From NCBI GenBank assembly GCA_023429135.1, contig JAEYWD010000118.1, positions 1 to 64,000 of the forward strand: a stretch of 64,000 bases of DNA. Direction: 5' to 3'. A program made the translations under genes and the position numbers. Of this stretch, positions 45,960 to 54,155 are shown piece by piece (position 1 is the stretch's first letter; each line of letters opens with the position of its first letter). Source of the DNA: Bacteroidota bacterium. Lineage in GTDB: Bacteria; Bacteroidota; Bacteroidia; Bacteroidales; JAAUTT01. Below the pieces are notes generated by a model. That model did no database searches. It was not told the DNA's origin and was given only the letters and a program-made list of their open reading frames with translations.

Positions 45960-46620
45960 TCTGGAAGATATTACTCTGCGAGCATTGCGTATTCTTAAAG
46001 AGGTTGATTTAATATTGGCTGAAGACACACGCACATCGGGCTTCTTGCTGAAGCATTTCGAGATAGATAAGAAACTGGCTTCGTTTCATAAATTTAACGA
46101 GCATAAAAGCCTGCAAGCTATTATTTCGCGGTTAAACGCAGGCGAAAACATAGCTCTGATTTCGGATGCTGGCACTCCGTCCATTTCCGACCCGGGTTTT
46201 TTAATTGTGCGCGAATGCGTTAACCAGGACATTGAGGTAGAATGTTTGCCGGGTGCAACAGCCTTTGTTCCTGCACTGGTAACAAGTGGCCTTCCTTCCG
46301 ACCGCTTTATTTTCGAAGGATTTCTTCCTCAGAAAAAAGGACGTCAGAAAAAAATGATAGAGCTGGCAAACGAGGACAGAACAATAATCTTTTATGAATC
46401 ACCATATCGGCTGGTAAAAGCTTTGGAAGAAATTCAGCAGTATTTTGGATCGGAAAGGAAAGTTTCGGTATCGCGCGAAATAAGCAAGCTGCACGAAGAG
46501 ACAGTTCGGGGAACCGTTGCCGAAGTGCTGGGGCATTTCAAATCCAGACCACCCAAAGGCGAAATTGTGATTGTGGTGGAAGGGAAAAATTCTAAGACCA
46601 TCAGGGAAGAGGAGGAATAA
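45922..46620 (+). CDS. rsmI: 16S rRNA (cytidine1402-2'-O)-methyltransferase
   Basis: A 232-residue tetrapyrrole-methylase-fold SAM enzyme acting on the ribosomal decoding centre. Signature MGKLYIVPTPIGNLEDITLRALRIL at the N-terminus is given in part here (IVPTPIGNLEDIT), with AEDTRTS, LISDAGTPSISDPG and LPGATAFVPALVTSGLP. Somewhat shorter at the C-terminus than E. coli RsmI. It overlaps the 3' end of the M28 gene by 38 nt and stops 7 nt before a convergent gene. Confidence 0.95.
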   Translation: MGKLYIVPTPIGNLEDITLRALRILKEVDLILAEDTRTSGFLLKHFEIDKKLASFHKFNEHKSLQAIISRLNAGENIALISDAGTPSISDPGFLIVRECVNQDIEVECLPGATAFVPALVTSGLPSDRFIFEGFLPQKKGRQKKMIELANEDRTIIFYESPYRLVKALEEIQQYFGSERKVSVSREISKLHEETVRGTVAEVLGHFKSRPPKGEIVIVVEGKNSKTIREEEE

Positions 46621-46627
46621 GGCAATT

Positions 46628-47497
46628 TTATTCCAGCAACTTCTCTATCTCGCAACTCACCCACCATCCGGGTTCTTTTACCTTATCGAAAGTCAACCAG
46701 CATTTCGGAGTGTACGATGAGTTAATTTGCCAGTATCCGTTTTTATGCTTTTTATTCCTGAGTAAGGTTTTGGCGTCGTCACAACGGGAATCAGTAAGCA
46801 GGTTATTATCCTTCATCAACCTGAGTAGTTCAATAACATTGGTTTTATATGAGAAAGGATAGGTAATCTTTTCTATGTCGCTGGTAATCGGCTTCCCGTT
46901 GGATTGTCGTTTATAAAGATTATGACCGAGAATATAATTCAATCCTGTTCTGAGTTTATTCTCAAGCGTTTCGTTACTTTTGTAATAGGGTTGTATTCTA
47001 TAGTCGCTCAGGGCTATCATGCTTTTCACCACACCAATATAACAGGGGGTCGATTTAAGACAACCGCCATATTTTAGCGCTCTGTTTCCCGGCCAAATAT
47101 TTGGTGTACCTCTTTCAACATTCTGGTATTTCAGAATCCATTCAATTCCCTTCTGTATTCTTTCAATAACAGGATAATGCATCCGAATGAGTACACTCGT
47201 TGCCATTGCATTGTAGCACGAAAGCATATCGTCGCCTTTGCCTGTTATTGAAAAACCGTCGGAACAACTGCCCAATTCGACAAATTTATCGAGCCAGCTC
47301 CGCACCTTGGGGAGTTGATGGGCAAAGGGGATTTCGGCAATTTCGGTAAGTCGGTTCAACAGGTTAAGCATGTCGAAATCGAAATCGGTTAAAAGCTCCC
47401 TGACAAGATCCGACATTTCCAAAAATGGTTGAGCCTGTTGATATCCGTTAATTTCTCCGGCATCATATTTCTTTTTAAGGATAAGTGCTTTGTCCAT
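46628..47497 (-). CDS. Uncharacterised protein, possible alpha/alpha-toroid (prenyltransferase/squalene-cyclase-like) fold
   Basis: A 289-residue cytoplasmic protein with no signal peptide. It has repeated helical stretches with aromatic and Gly/Cys-containing turns (IQKGIEWILKYQNVERGTPNIWPGN, KLRTGLNYILGHNLYKRQSNG, TLLRNKKHKNGYWQINSSY), resembling the QW-type repeats of alpha/alpha toroids. Catalytic motifs such as DCTA or DxDD are not seen, so an enzymatic role cannot be claimed. It starts 6 nt after the DUF3788 gene, forming a two-gene unit. Confidence 0.6.
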   Translation of the reverse strand: MDKALILKKKYDAGEINGYQQAQPFLEMSDLVRELLTDFDFDMLNLLNRLTEIAEIPFAHQLPKVRSWLDKFVELGSCSDGFSITGKGDDMLSCYNAMATSVLIRMHYPVIERIQKGIEWILKYQNVERGTPNIWPGNRALKYGGCLKSTPCYIGVVKSMIALSDYRIQPYYKSNETLENKLRTGLNYILGHNLYKRQSNGKPITSDIEKITYPFSYKTNVIELLRLMKDNNLLTDSRCDDAKTLLRNKKHKNGYWQINSSYTPKCWLTFDKVKEPGWWVSCEIEKLLE

Positions 47498-47503
47498 TTT
47501 TTG

Positions 47504-47923
47504 CTAATTTTTCATTTTAATATGGATTATCTCCAGAATGTATTCGCATTGGCCTGCAGTTTTTACCTCCAGTTGGATGGTTCTTCCTTCGGCAAATTTC
47601 TTGGCAGCAACCAATTCTTCTTTTTTAGAATCGGGAAAATTGCCCTCAAGTATATTATTTGCAGCTTTATCGCCAAAGGTAAAAGCAACCTTGAAAAACC
47701 CCTGCAGAGGAATTACAAAAAGAACATTTCTCTTTTTTGAAAACAATTTCAGTATCCATCCAGATTTCGCGCCATAATGTTTCCACTCAGGGGTAAGATC
47801 ACCAAATTTATTTTGAATTTCTGATTGTATCAGATTTAGATACTGGATGGATTCGCCAAGTTCATAGACAAGCATTTTGTTGTCGGGGACAACCATTTTA
47901 CTGTCGAACACACTTACTGACAT
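47504..47923 (-). CDS. DUF3788 family protein
   Basis: A 139-residue small cytoplasmic protein. The family pattern is seen: PEWKHYGAKSGWILKLFSKKRNVLFVIPLQGFFKVAFTFGDKA (quoted in parts), then a helix with KFAEGRTIQLEV. The fold resembles DUF1801/YdhG-like domains used in small-molecule binding; function unknown. It precedes the toroid-like gene by 6 nt. Confidence 0.78.
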   Translation of the reverse strand: MSVSVFDSKMVVPDNKMLVYELGESIQYLNLIQSEIQNKFGDLTPEWKHYGAKSGWILKLFSKKRNVLFVIPLQGFFKVAFTFGDKAANNILEGNFPDSKKEELVAAKKFAEGRTIQLEVKTAGQCEYILEIIHIKMKN

Positions 47924-47947
47924 AAGGATAATTTAAATTTGTTTGAC

Positions 47948-47955
47948 CAAATATA
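47948..47955 (-). promoter_or_regulatory. -7 box for the DUF3788 gene
   Basis: The minus strand reads TATATTTG (TAnnTTTG), 24 nt before the start codon at 47923. No -33 element at normal spacing. Confidence 0.4.
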
Positions 47956-48085
47956 AATTACCAAAGTGACAACCTTATGTCAACTGATGAAAAAATAATT
48001 CAGGTCGATAGCCGATATTTGTTATGAGCAAATGCACACTAAAAGGCTGTTAAATTTTACTGAGGTCAGACGTCTGTGGTCCTTT

Positions 48086-48472
48086 TTATTTATCCAGCGT
48101 TAGTGTATGCATATAATCCAGCCTTTTGATTCTCATTGGGTATTGATGGGAAGGATCGGGCAGAAAGTTTCTGTTTGGAAAATTACCATTCGGGATCATA
48201 ACGGGCATATTATCAACAGGCGAATCAATTATGTAGCCTTCCATTCCAAGGCGATCATGCAAGGCAAACTTTAACATCTGATCTTTTCTTTCTGCAGGAT
48301 TCTTTAAAACATTGTTTAAATCCAGGTTCCCTTTAAAAGCCAGGTAATTACTATCAATGGTACCCATTAGTTTTTTATAGGAAAATGCCCTGGCAATTGA
48401 ATCGAGAGACTGAGCATAACTTGTTCCTATAACAAAACTTATGAAAACGGATATTGCAAGGATTCTCTTCAT
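48086..48472 (-). CDS. Secreted protein of unknown function
   Basis: A 128-residue protein from the ATG at 48472, which starts a good signal peptide (MKRILAISVFISFVIGTSYAQ, cleavage after YAQ; 21 residues shown as 20 plus Q). The mature part has no motif I recognise; it is rich in Asp, Asn and Pro, with VDNMPVMIPNGNFPNRNFLPDPS. The frame remains open upstream to 48538, but that would overlap the methyltransferase gene and bury the signal peptide. Function unknown. Confidence 0.6.
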   Translation of the reverse strand: MKRILAISVFISFVIGTSYAQSLDSIARAFSYKKLMGTIDSNYLAFKGNLDLNNVLKNPAERKDQMLKFALHDRLGMEGYIIDSPVDNMPVMIPNGNFPNRNFLPDPSHQYPMRIKRLDYMHTLTLDK

Positions 48473-48531
48473 CACTCTATATTTTGGATTAGGTGTAAAT
48501 TTATGTAATTTCACAACAGGTGTCCAGTTTT

Positions 48532-49167
48532 TTAACATTTATCTGTATGTTTATGACAAATTACAAGTTTCATCAGAATTGGTTCCTGATTTTCCATAAA
48601 CTTAACAGGTTCGGCAATGTCGCGGTATTCGGTTAATCCAACACCAGAAAATTCCTTTTCCACAGCCTTATTATCATAAAAGTAAACTTCCAGTCCTTTC
48701 GATATTCTGAACCGGTTTTCACTAAGCTTTTTCCCTGAGCCATATAAACTCATATCTGTTGACGCTACTGTAAATATCATGATTCCTCCAAATTTCAACT
48801 GATTATAACAGTTTATGAGGAAATTTTTCCGCTCTGCTTTGTTTAGCAAATGAATAAGAGCATAGCAGAAAATGCCATCGTATAAATCGTTATCGAAAGG
48901 CATTTGAGTTACAGATCCGCAATACATTTTAAAAGAAAGTCCGCTTTCTCTGGCCAACTGAATTGCCGATACGGAGATTTCGATACCTGTTACTTCAAAG
49001 CCATTGTCGCGGAAAATCCTGGCATTTCGACCATAGCCCATACCAGGAATAAGAATTCTATGTAAACCGGCATCCTGAAATATCTTAAGGACTATTAGAG
49101 CAGAATCAGCCGGCTCAAACTTCCACATAACTCCTTCGCTCTTAAAGCGCGATTCCCAATATTCCAT
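48532..49167 (-). CDS. Class I SAM-dependent methyltransferase
   Basis: A 211-residue protein with the Rossmann SAM site RILIPGMGYGRNARIF (motif I), EVTGIEIS (motif II) and MPFDNDLYDGIFCYALIHLL (motif IV region), as in Methyltransf_11/25 proteins. The glycine-rich loop reads PGMGYGRN rather than GxGxG, as in thiopurine-methyltransferase-like members. The substrate is unknown. It lies 8 nt downstream of a conserved hypothetical gene on the same strand. Confidence 0.87.
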   Translation of the reverse strand: MEYWESRFKSEGVMWKFEPADSALIVLKIFQDAGLHRILIPGMGYGRNARIFRDNGFEVTGIEISVSAIQLARESGLSFKMYCGSVTQMPFDNDLYDGIFCYALIHLLNKAERKNFLINCYNQLKFGGIMIFTVASTDMSLYGSGKKLSENRFRISKGLEVYFYDNKAVEKEFSGVGLTEYRDIAEPVKFMENQEPILMKLVICHKHTDKC

Positions 49168-49175
49168 TTCTTAGT

Positions 49176-49565
49176 TTATTCCCCTCCTAAGATATCCTGA
49201 ATGGTTTTGGCTTTTTTAATATGCCCTATCCATTGGGTTGTATCCTCGGCCTTTTTACTTACCTGCTTATGAACAAAACTTCGCACCTGCTCAATATCCA
49301 TTTTTTCGTCGGTCTTATAAAACAACAAGGTAACGCGGTAAACATCGGGTAAAAAATGAAAAGTTTTTCTCCACCAGCTTGTTGGTAACCGTTTATCTAC
49401 AATTTTATAGATATTCCCTTCGGAATCGACAAACTTATGATTTAGGTAAAATTCATTCAGAATGTGCTCATTGCTGGTATACACATAAGGATCCATAAGA
49501 ATATAAAGTGTATAATCCTCTTTAGGATTCCACTCAGTGGAGACATGGGCTATCGGGAATCTCAT
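49176..49565 (-). CDS. Conserved hypothetical protein
   Basis: A 129-residue soluble protein without signal peptide, rich in aromatic residues in the first half (DYTLYILMDPYVYTSNEHILNE and SWWRKTFHFLPDVYRV in part) and with a helical, charged C-terminus. I do not recognise a family. The clear start codon, full-length frame and 8-nt spacing to the methyltransferase support it as a real gene. Confidence 0.6.
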   Translation of the reverse strand: MRFPIAHVSTEWNPKEDYTLYILMDPYVYTSNEHILNEFYLNHKFVDSEGNIYKIVDKRLPTSWWRKTFHFLPDVYRVTLLFYKTDEKMDIEQVRSFVHKQVSKKAEDTTQWIGHIKKAKTIQDILGGE

Positions 49566-49655
49566 TGTAAATGCATTTAACGTTTCCCGAAAGATAATAA
49601 TAAATGGCTTTCCTATAATTAGGAGTCCAATGTTTTAAATGTTTACTGTTGAAAT

Positions 49656-50000
49656 TTATTGAAGCGCAGAATTCCTGGAAGAACGCATATCCTCTAAAAT
49701 CAAACGGATAAACATAGAGTGATCTGTTTTTACTTTCTCTAAGTAAAAATTGGCTATTTTTTCTTTAGATAAGTACTTGTAGCACAACCCAACATAGGCA
49801 TTTAGCTCAGTATCATCGGGGTTCTGATCCAACAAATAGCTAAACAGTAACAAAGACTCCTTGTAATTGGCCTCAATAAATGTCGACTTTGCTTTCCAAT
49901 AAATTTTCGAATTATAATCATTGGAACCATTTCCGGGTTTTGCTTCTAAACCTGAAGCAAACAAAAAAACTGTAACAAAGACAAATATTAATTTTTTCAT
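49656..50000 (-). CDS. Small secreted TPR-like protein
   Basis: A 114-residue protein from the ATG at 50000, which begins a signal peptide (MKKLIFVFVTVFLFASGLEA). Two TPR-like helices pairs follow (YWKAKSTFIEANYKESLLLFSYLLDQNPDDTELNAYVGLCYKYL, in part), the pattern A-x(n)-Y-x-L-x-P-D-x-A-Y-x-G-L. TPR proteins bind partner proteins in the periplasm; the partner is unknown. The frame is open to 50057 but those codons lie ahead of the signal peptide. Confidence 0.65.
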   Translation of the reverse strand: MKKLIFVFVTVFLFASGLEAKPGNGSNDYNSKIYWKAKSTFIEANYKESLLLFSYLLDQNPDDTELNAYVGLCYKYLSKEKIANFYLEKVKTDHSMFIRLILEDMRSSRNSALQ

Positions 50001-50033
50001 AGTTTGATGTTTGCCCATTTTTACTTCCAAAAT

Positions 50034-50049
50034 ATTCCAAGGTTGGAAT
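50034..50049. promoter_or_regulatory. Short palindrome upstream of the TPR gene
   Basis: ATTCCAA and TTGGAAT are exact reverse complements around a GG centre (7-2-7), 34 nt upstream of the TPR start codon. It is a possible operator; the binding protein is unknown. Confidence 0.35.
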
Positions 50050-50178
50050 AATTCCATTAATGACCATTTAATTCTGATTAAATTTTAAGTTGCATTAAAT
50101 CAGATAAATACTCTATAAACTAACGTAGTAAAATGTTTGCGGCAGCAGTAACGATTAAATGCTGGCGACAACCATGTG

Positions 50179-50326
50179 AATAAGGATGCGTGAAAAGTTA
50201 ATTAGCTGTCAGATTTCTTCTGCTAAATATGCCAAATCAGTTGATATTCATAATAAAACTGAGCATTTTAAGCCAATGTTTAGCATGGAAACCTAAGTTT
50301 TTTGAACCTTTCCACACAACCTTATT
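50179..50326. repeat. 148-bp element with imperfect terminal inverted repeats
   Basis: The left end AATAAGGATGCGTGAAAAG (50179-50197) and right end CCTTTCCACACAACCTTATT (50307-50326) are imperfect reverse complements (about 16 of 19 positions). The ends resemble the GGCTGTGTGAAA-type ends of the elements at 7724 and 63061. The 110-bp interior shows no gene and does not match the other copies. Confidence 0.5.
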
Positions 50327-50422
50327 CAATAAAGTTTTTCACCTCTAAGCAATAGCCTTCGATATTGATGAGAAGCAGCTCAACAGGCATGAGAAATTCC
50401 AGTTTTTCAAAATAATATCCTG

Positions 50423-51226
50423 TTACCGGTCACTCTTTTCGCTTGGCTGCATTTGGTCATCCATGTAGGCAGTTACTGCGGTATCGGGCATAATATTGCT
50501 TCCGGCAACCATGGCTTTATTTTTGAAACCCGATATAGCCTTGTCCTTACCTGCCATCAGCGCATCATACCCATCTTTGGCGACTTCAGCCGGATCGGAC
50601 TGATTTTGTTCTTTTACCATTTTAACATCTTCCATATCGGCTTTGCGGAAGAAATCGGTATCAGTAACTCCGGGTAACAATGCTGTTATAACTACATTGG
50701 TATCCTTGCACTCGCGTCGAACACCTTCCGAAAATGAAGTAACGAACGACTTTGTTGCATGATAAACCGATTGCAGCGGAGCCGGCATATTCCCTCCAAT
50801 GGACGAAACGTTGAGGATTTTCCCGTCGTTGCGGGCAATCATATCTCGGAGGAAACATTTGGTTAACACCACATAGGCGACAATATTAAGATTGATGATA
50901 TCCAGCTCCCGGTTAATATCGGTATCGATAAATAAACCATACTGACCCTGCCCGGCATTATTTACCAGCACATCCACCTGAATTCCTCTTGAGATAACCT
51001 CGTTATATACTTCAAAAGGAGCTTCGCGCTGCATCAAATCCTTTTGAATGGTATATACCTCAACACCATAAACATTCTGAAACTCTTCGGCAGTTGCATT
51101 CAGCTCCTGCTGATCGCGGGCTACAATTACCAGATTATAACGATCTTTCGCAAATAACCTTGCCAGTTCGTAACCTATTCCACTTGTACCCCCTGTAATT
51201 AGGGCATATTTTTGAGTGTTATTCAT
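50423..51226 (-). CDS. Short-chain dehydrogenase/reductase (SDR) family oxidoreductase
   Basis: A 267-residue classical SDR. The NAD(P) loop TGGTSGIG is at residues 11-18, NNAGQG follows, and the catalytic Ser-Tyr-Lys is in VSSIGG..SVYHATKSF. The arginine/aspartate preference at the end of strand 2 (ARDQQ) favours NADP(H). The substrate is unknown; the C-terminal part (SDPAEVAKDGYDALMAGKD) is like YqjQ/DltE-type SDRs. Transcribed alone. Confidence 0.9.
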   Translation of the reverse strand: MNNTQKYALITGGTSGIGYELARLFAKDRYNLVIVARDQQELNATAEEFQNVYGVEVYTIQKDLMQREAPFEVYNEVISRGIQVDVLVNNAGQGQYGLFIDTDINRELDIINLNIVAYVVLTKCFLRDMIARNDGKILNVSSIGGNMPAPLQSVYHATKSFVTSFSEGVRRECKDTNVVITALLPGVTDTDFFRKADMEDVKMVKEQNQSDPAEVAKDGYDALMAGKDKAISGFKNKAMVAGSNIMPDTAVTAYMDDQMQPSEKSDR

Positions 51227-51355
51227 AACCTGCAGTTTTAAATTTTATAAAGGAACGGCTATATCCCAGGTTTGTTCGCAGAATATCAATGGAAAAGCAT
51301 TTGTAACACAACTTATAAGCAAAGAAATTTTTTGAAGGAGTTTCCAAAAAAAAAT

Positions 51356-52105
51356 CTACCGGTCCATCCAATCTTTGAAATCGCCCACCCGCTCACGGCT
51401 AACAATAATTTCTTCCTCAGCAAAACCTTCAACTACAATTTTCAAGCGACTCGACGAATAAGCAACAACATCGCGTATGAAATGGAAATTCACAATAAAA
51501 TTCCGGTTTACCCGGAAGAATCTACGCCCATCAATCATCGTTTCGATTTTATCGAGCGAGTAATCTACCGGATAATTCTTTCCTTTACAGGTAGAAATAA
51601 AATTACACCTCTCTTTGATGTAAAAGCATGTTATATCGTCGGTTTGAATTGATTTGAAATGCTCCCCGATTTTTATCAAAAACCGCTCTTTTGTTGAGGG
51701 TTGAAGCTGATTCATCAAATTTTCAATTCTTAAAAAATAATCAGGTCGTGCAAATACTTCTTTGTATTTGATGATTGCAACCTTGAGATCGTCCTCAGTC
51801 AGCGGTTTCAGCAGATAATCGATGCTGTTCACCTTAAAAGCCCGCAAGGCATAATCGTTATAAGCCGTAGTGAATATCACAGGAGTTTTTAATGTAACCT
51901 TCTCAAAAATCTCGAAGCAAATACCGTCTTCAAGCTGAATATCCATAAAAATCAAACCTGGATGAGGGTTTATGAGCAGCCAGTTAACTGACTGCTCAAC
52001 CGATGGTAAAATGGCCGCAACTTCATAGTCGCTCTCTATCACCCTAAGCAAACGCAAAAGCTTTTGGGCTGCAGGTTGCTCATCTTCAATAATTACTACT
52101 TTCAT
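51356..52105 (-). CDS. LytTR family response regulator
   Basis: A 249-residue regulator with an N-terminal receiver (VIIEDEQPA acidic pair, phosphorylated Asp in LIFMDIQLEDG, Thr in FTTAYND, Lys in YLLKPL) and a C-terminal LytTR DNA-binding domain (RFLIKIGEHFKSIQTDDITCFYIKER and FFRVNRNFIVN). LytTR domains bind pairs of direct repeats about 21 bp apart; such repeats lie at 54023-54057 upstream of this operon. Its start overlaps the kinase stop by one base (TAATG). Confidence 0.95.
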   Translation of the reverse strand: MKVVIIEDEQPAAQKLLRLLRVIESDYEVAAILPSVEQSVNWLLINPHPGLIFMDIQLEDGICFEIFEKVTLKTPVIFTTAYNDYALRAFKVNSIDYLLKPLTEDDLKVAIIKYKEVFARPDYFLRIENLMNQLQPSTKERFLIKIGEHFKSIQTDDITCFYIKERCNFISTCKGKNYPVDYSLDKIETMIDGRRFFRVNRNFIVNFHFIRDVVAYSSSRLKIVVEGFAEEEIIVSRERVGDFKDWMDR

Positions 52106-53142
52106 TAGTTTTTGATTATCGGAATTCGTACTGTAAAACGCTCATTTTCTTCACTGATAACCAAACTTCTTCCACAAATAAGCTTTACCCGCTCATTAAG
52201 GTTGCCAAGGCCCTTTTGTGTAGAACTCTCCAAAATGTTTTTCCGCTGAATATTGTTCGACACCACCACAAAATCGTCAGTCAGGGAAATTGTGATCATT
52301 AACGGTCTTTCAATCGAGCGGGAATTATGCTTAAGCGCATTTTCGATCAACACCTGCAACGAAACGGGTATGATTTTGTAATTTTCAATGTTTGAAAGTT
52401 GGATCTCAAGCGAAATTTTATTGTCGTCGCGTACTTTCTGAAGCTCAAAATAGTCGGATATGAAGGAAATTTCCTTATCGAGCGTAATCAAATCGACGTC
52501 TTCATTATCCAGAATATACCGGTAAATATCCGAAAGCTTCTGAACGTAGAAATCAGCTTTTTTTACATCAGAATAAATTAACTCAGAAAGTGTGTTCAGA
52601 CTGTTAAAAAGAAAATGAGGATTTACCTGCGATTTCAATAATTTATATTTGTATTGAAAATTTTCTTCGAGCAGTTTGATTTCGTTCCGACTGGCCTTCC
52701 CCCATAGAATAAAGAAGAAAAGAACAGAAAATATGAATAAGGGTACTTTCAAACTTCTGTTTGCAAATGCAAGGTCGTTTGCAATAACATTCGGGATAAA
52801 TTGTGAAAGGTCCAATCCCTTTGCCACATACCATACAAATACGCCAACAGTTACCGATAGATTGGCAATTACAACAATAAGAACCAAAAAAATTACAAAT
52901 CCAGGAAGAATTTTTCTCCGTAACTCCTGAGGTTTTAAAGTATCGGCCTTTTTTAACAGGAATAGCGCCAAATGTCCAATCACAACAGACATTAGGAAAA
53001 TGACGGCTGTATTTAATATTGTTTCGGGAATAAAAGCTTTCCCGTTAAATCTGTACATATTATTAGCTGCAATTATCAGACTTACAACTAGAATTCCTCC
53101 ATAATATACAATCCCGAACAAGGTTTTATTCTTCGGCTTCAT
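52105..53142 (-). CDS. LytS/YehU-type sensor histidine kinase
   Basis: A 345-residue membrane kinase. Four N-terminal hydrophobic segments (about 8-27, 35-66, 77-104, 128-147) form the sensor part without a large outside domain. The His_kinase domain has LLKSQVNPHFLFNSLNTLSELI with the phospho-accepting His, and the HATPase has LIENALKHNS and GLGNLNERV. It signals to the LytTR regulator encoded next. Its start overlaps the stop of the upstream secreted-protein gene (ATGA). Confidence 0.93.
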   Translation of the reverse strand: MKPKNKTLFGIVYYGGILVVSLIIAANNMYRFNGKAFIPETILNTAVIFLMSVVIGHLALFLLKKADTLKPQELRRKILPGFVIFLVLIVVIANLSVTVGVFVWYVAKGLDLSQFIPNVIANDLAFANRSLKVPLFIFSVLFFFILWGKASRNEIKLLEENFQYKYKLLKSQVNPHFLFNSLNTLSELIYSDVKKADFYVQKLSDIYRYILDNEDVDLITLDKEISFISDYFELQKVRDDNKISLEIQLSNIENYKIIPVSLQVLIENALKHNSRSIERPLMITISLTDDFVVVSNNIQRKNILESSTQKGLGNLNERVKLICGRSLVISEENERFTVRIPIIKN

Positions 53143-53966
53143 GGCTTTACTTTTTCGAAATTAACCACTCGTTGCAAATCTATTAATTGTTCCTGCGGAA
53201 AGTTATCGCTTTTCAGTTTAAAAACCACATCTTCGTACATAATTGCATATTCAACCTGCTTATCTTTCAGCGAAATCCACATCTCACCCCAATACAGCGA
53301 CCGTCCTTTCAGTTTGGTTGTGGCATTGTTAATTTCCAGAGGATTGTAAAGCGATTGGAACTGCACCACAGCGCATATTTCGTTGTTATATTCAGCAATA
53401 CTGCTCCAGGTAAGTTTCTGGTAACGACTGCTAAAAGTTACCCAATTTTCAAATTTTATATCACTATTCGTCAGTACCTTAGGAATGAACTCCTTTTTAT
53501 ATCGCATACTATCGAATACATACCAGGCGAGCCCTTTCATCTGAATGGCATCCGATACCAGCCAACGAGCAATATCAATATGCTCTGCCGGTAATTTTTT
53601 ATAGAAATCCACACGAAGAAAATCCATGTTAACACCTTTATAGGTAAAATAATCAAAGCCAGGCAACTCTTTTCCATCGAATTCCTTTTGATTGAAATCG
53701 GTGGCAAAATCGAGCCTAACATTGTTCCAACGTACGCTATCGCCGGGTAGGTCGACTGTAAAAAGTGCTTTAACTGTGTTGCAATTAAATTTATTACCGT
53801 TAATCGCATCGAGATTCTGCCACTTCAGTGTAACATTGTAATTCTGAATTTCGGGCTTGTAATTGATAGACGAGGGCTGTAAAGATAGCAGCTCGTTAAC
53901 ATTCCTGCTTTGATTGAATGCAGGACCAGGAAAAAGGACCAGAAAAAGAATAACCAGATTTTTCAT
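53139..53966 (-). CDS. Secreted protein of unknown function, first gene of the LytTR operon
   Basis: A 275-residue protein with a signal peptide (MKNLVILFLVLFPGPAFNQ). The mature part is beta-rich with repeated aromatic strands (VRWNNVRLDFATDFNQKEFDGKELPG in part; SLYWGEMWISLKDKQVEYAIMYEDVVFKL in part). It resembles GLPGLI-type or DUF-type periplasmic proteins of this phylum without a match I can name. It is translationally coupled to the kinase (4-nt overlap), so it may be a sensory or target protein of this two-component system. Confidence 0.7.
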   Translation of the reverse strand: MKNLVILFLVLFPGPAFNQSRNVNELLSLQPSSINYKPEIQNYNVTLKWQNLDAINGNKFNCNTVKALFTVDLPGDSVRWNNVRLDFATDFNQKEFDGKELPGFDYFTYKGVNMDFLRVDFYKKLPAEHIDIARWLVSDAIQMKGLAWYVFDSMRYKKEFIPKVLTNSDIKFENWVTFSSRYQKLTWSSIAEYNNEICAVVQFQSLYNPLEINNATTKLKGRSLYWGEMWISLKDKQVEYAIMYEDVVFKLKSDNFPQEQLIDLQRVVNFEKVKP

Positions 53967-53991
53967 TTGCTTAAAGTTTAAAATGATGCAT

Positions 53992-54022
53992 CAAAGTAAG
54001 ATGTTGGTTTGCGCAGGAGCAA
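53992..54022 (-). promoter_or_regulatory. Promoter of the LytTR operon
   Basis: On the minus strand TTG (54022-54020), a 21-nt spacer, then TACTTTG (53998-53992), one T short of the TAnnTTTG consensus. The imperfect -7 box fits a promoter that needs an activator. Confidence 0.5.
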
Positions 54023-54057
54023 TTTAATGTTGCAGAGTGGTTGTTTAATGATGCAGA
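54023..54057 (-). promoter_or_regulatory. Direct repeats, probable LytTR binding site
   Basis: On the minus strand TCTGCATCATTAAA (54057-54044) and TCTGCAACATTAAA (54036-54023): 14-mers differing at one base, offset by exactly 21 bp (two helical turns), ending directly against the -33 element. A shorter third copy, TGCATCATT (53990-53982), lies between the -7 box and the start codon. This is the geometry expected for LytTR regulator dimers and suggests autoregulation. Confidence 0.6.
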
Positions 54058-54155
54058 ACGGTAATTTTATTGATTCTTTTGGTATTGCCTCACACCTACC
54101 CTCTTCAACCCACAACATAATTTCATATCTTGCAACCTTATTAATTATTCAAGTA

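Larger units (their letters stand above)
50001..50422. other. 422-nt non-coding gap downstream of the SDR gene
   Basis: Contains the short palindrome at 50034-50049 near the TPR gene start and the 148-bp inverted-repeat element at 50179-50326. I see no convincing gene, tRNA or CRISPR. The remainder is AT-rich without recognisable structure. Confidence 0.6.

Noticed and set aside
47924..48085. Palindrome CAGACGTCTG near 48068 as a terminator or operator
   Set aside because: A 10-bp palindrome within a gap between genes; flanks do not extend the stem and no T run or promoter box is aligned with it.
54009..54155. N-terminal extension of lpxB
   Set aside because: The extension does not match the LpxB family and covers the direct repeats and promoter of the divergent LytTR operon; the ATG at 54156 gives the normal length.
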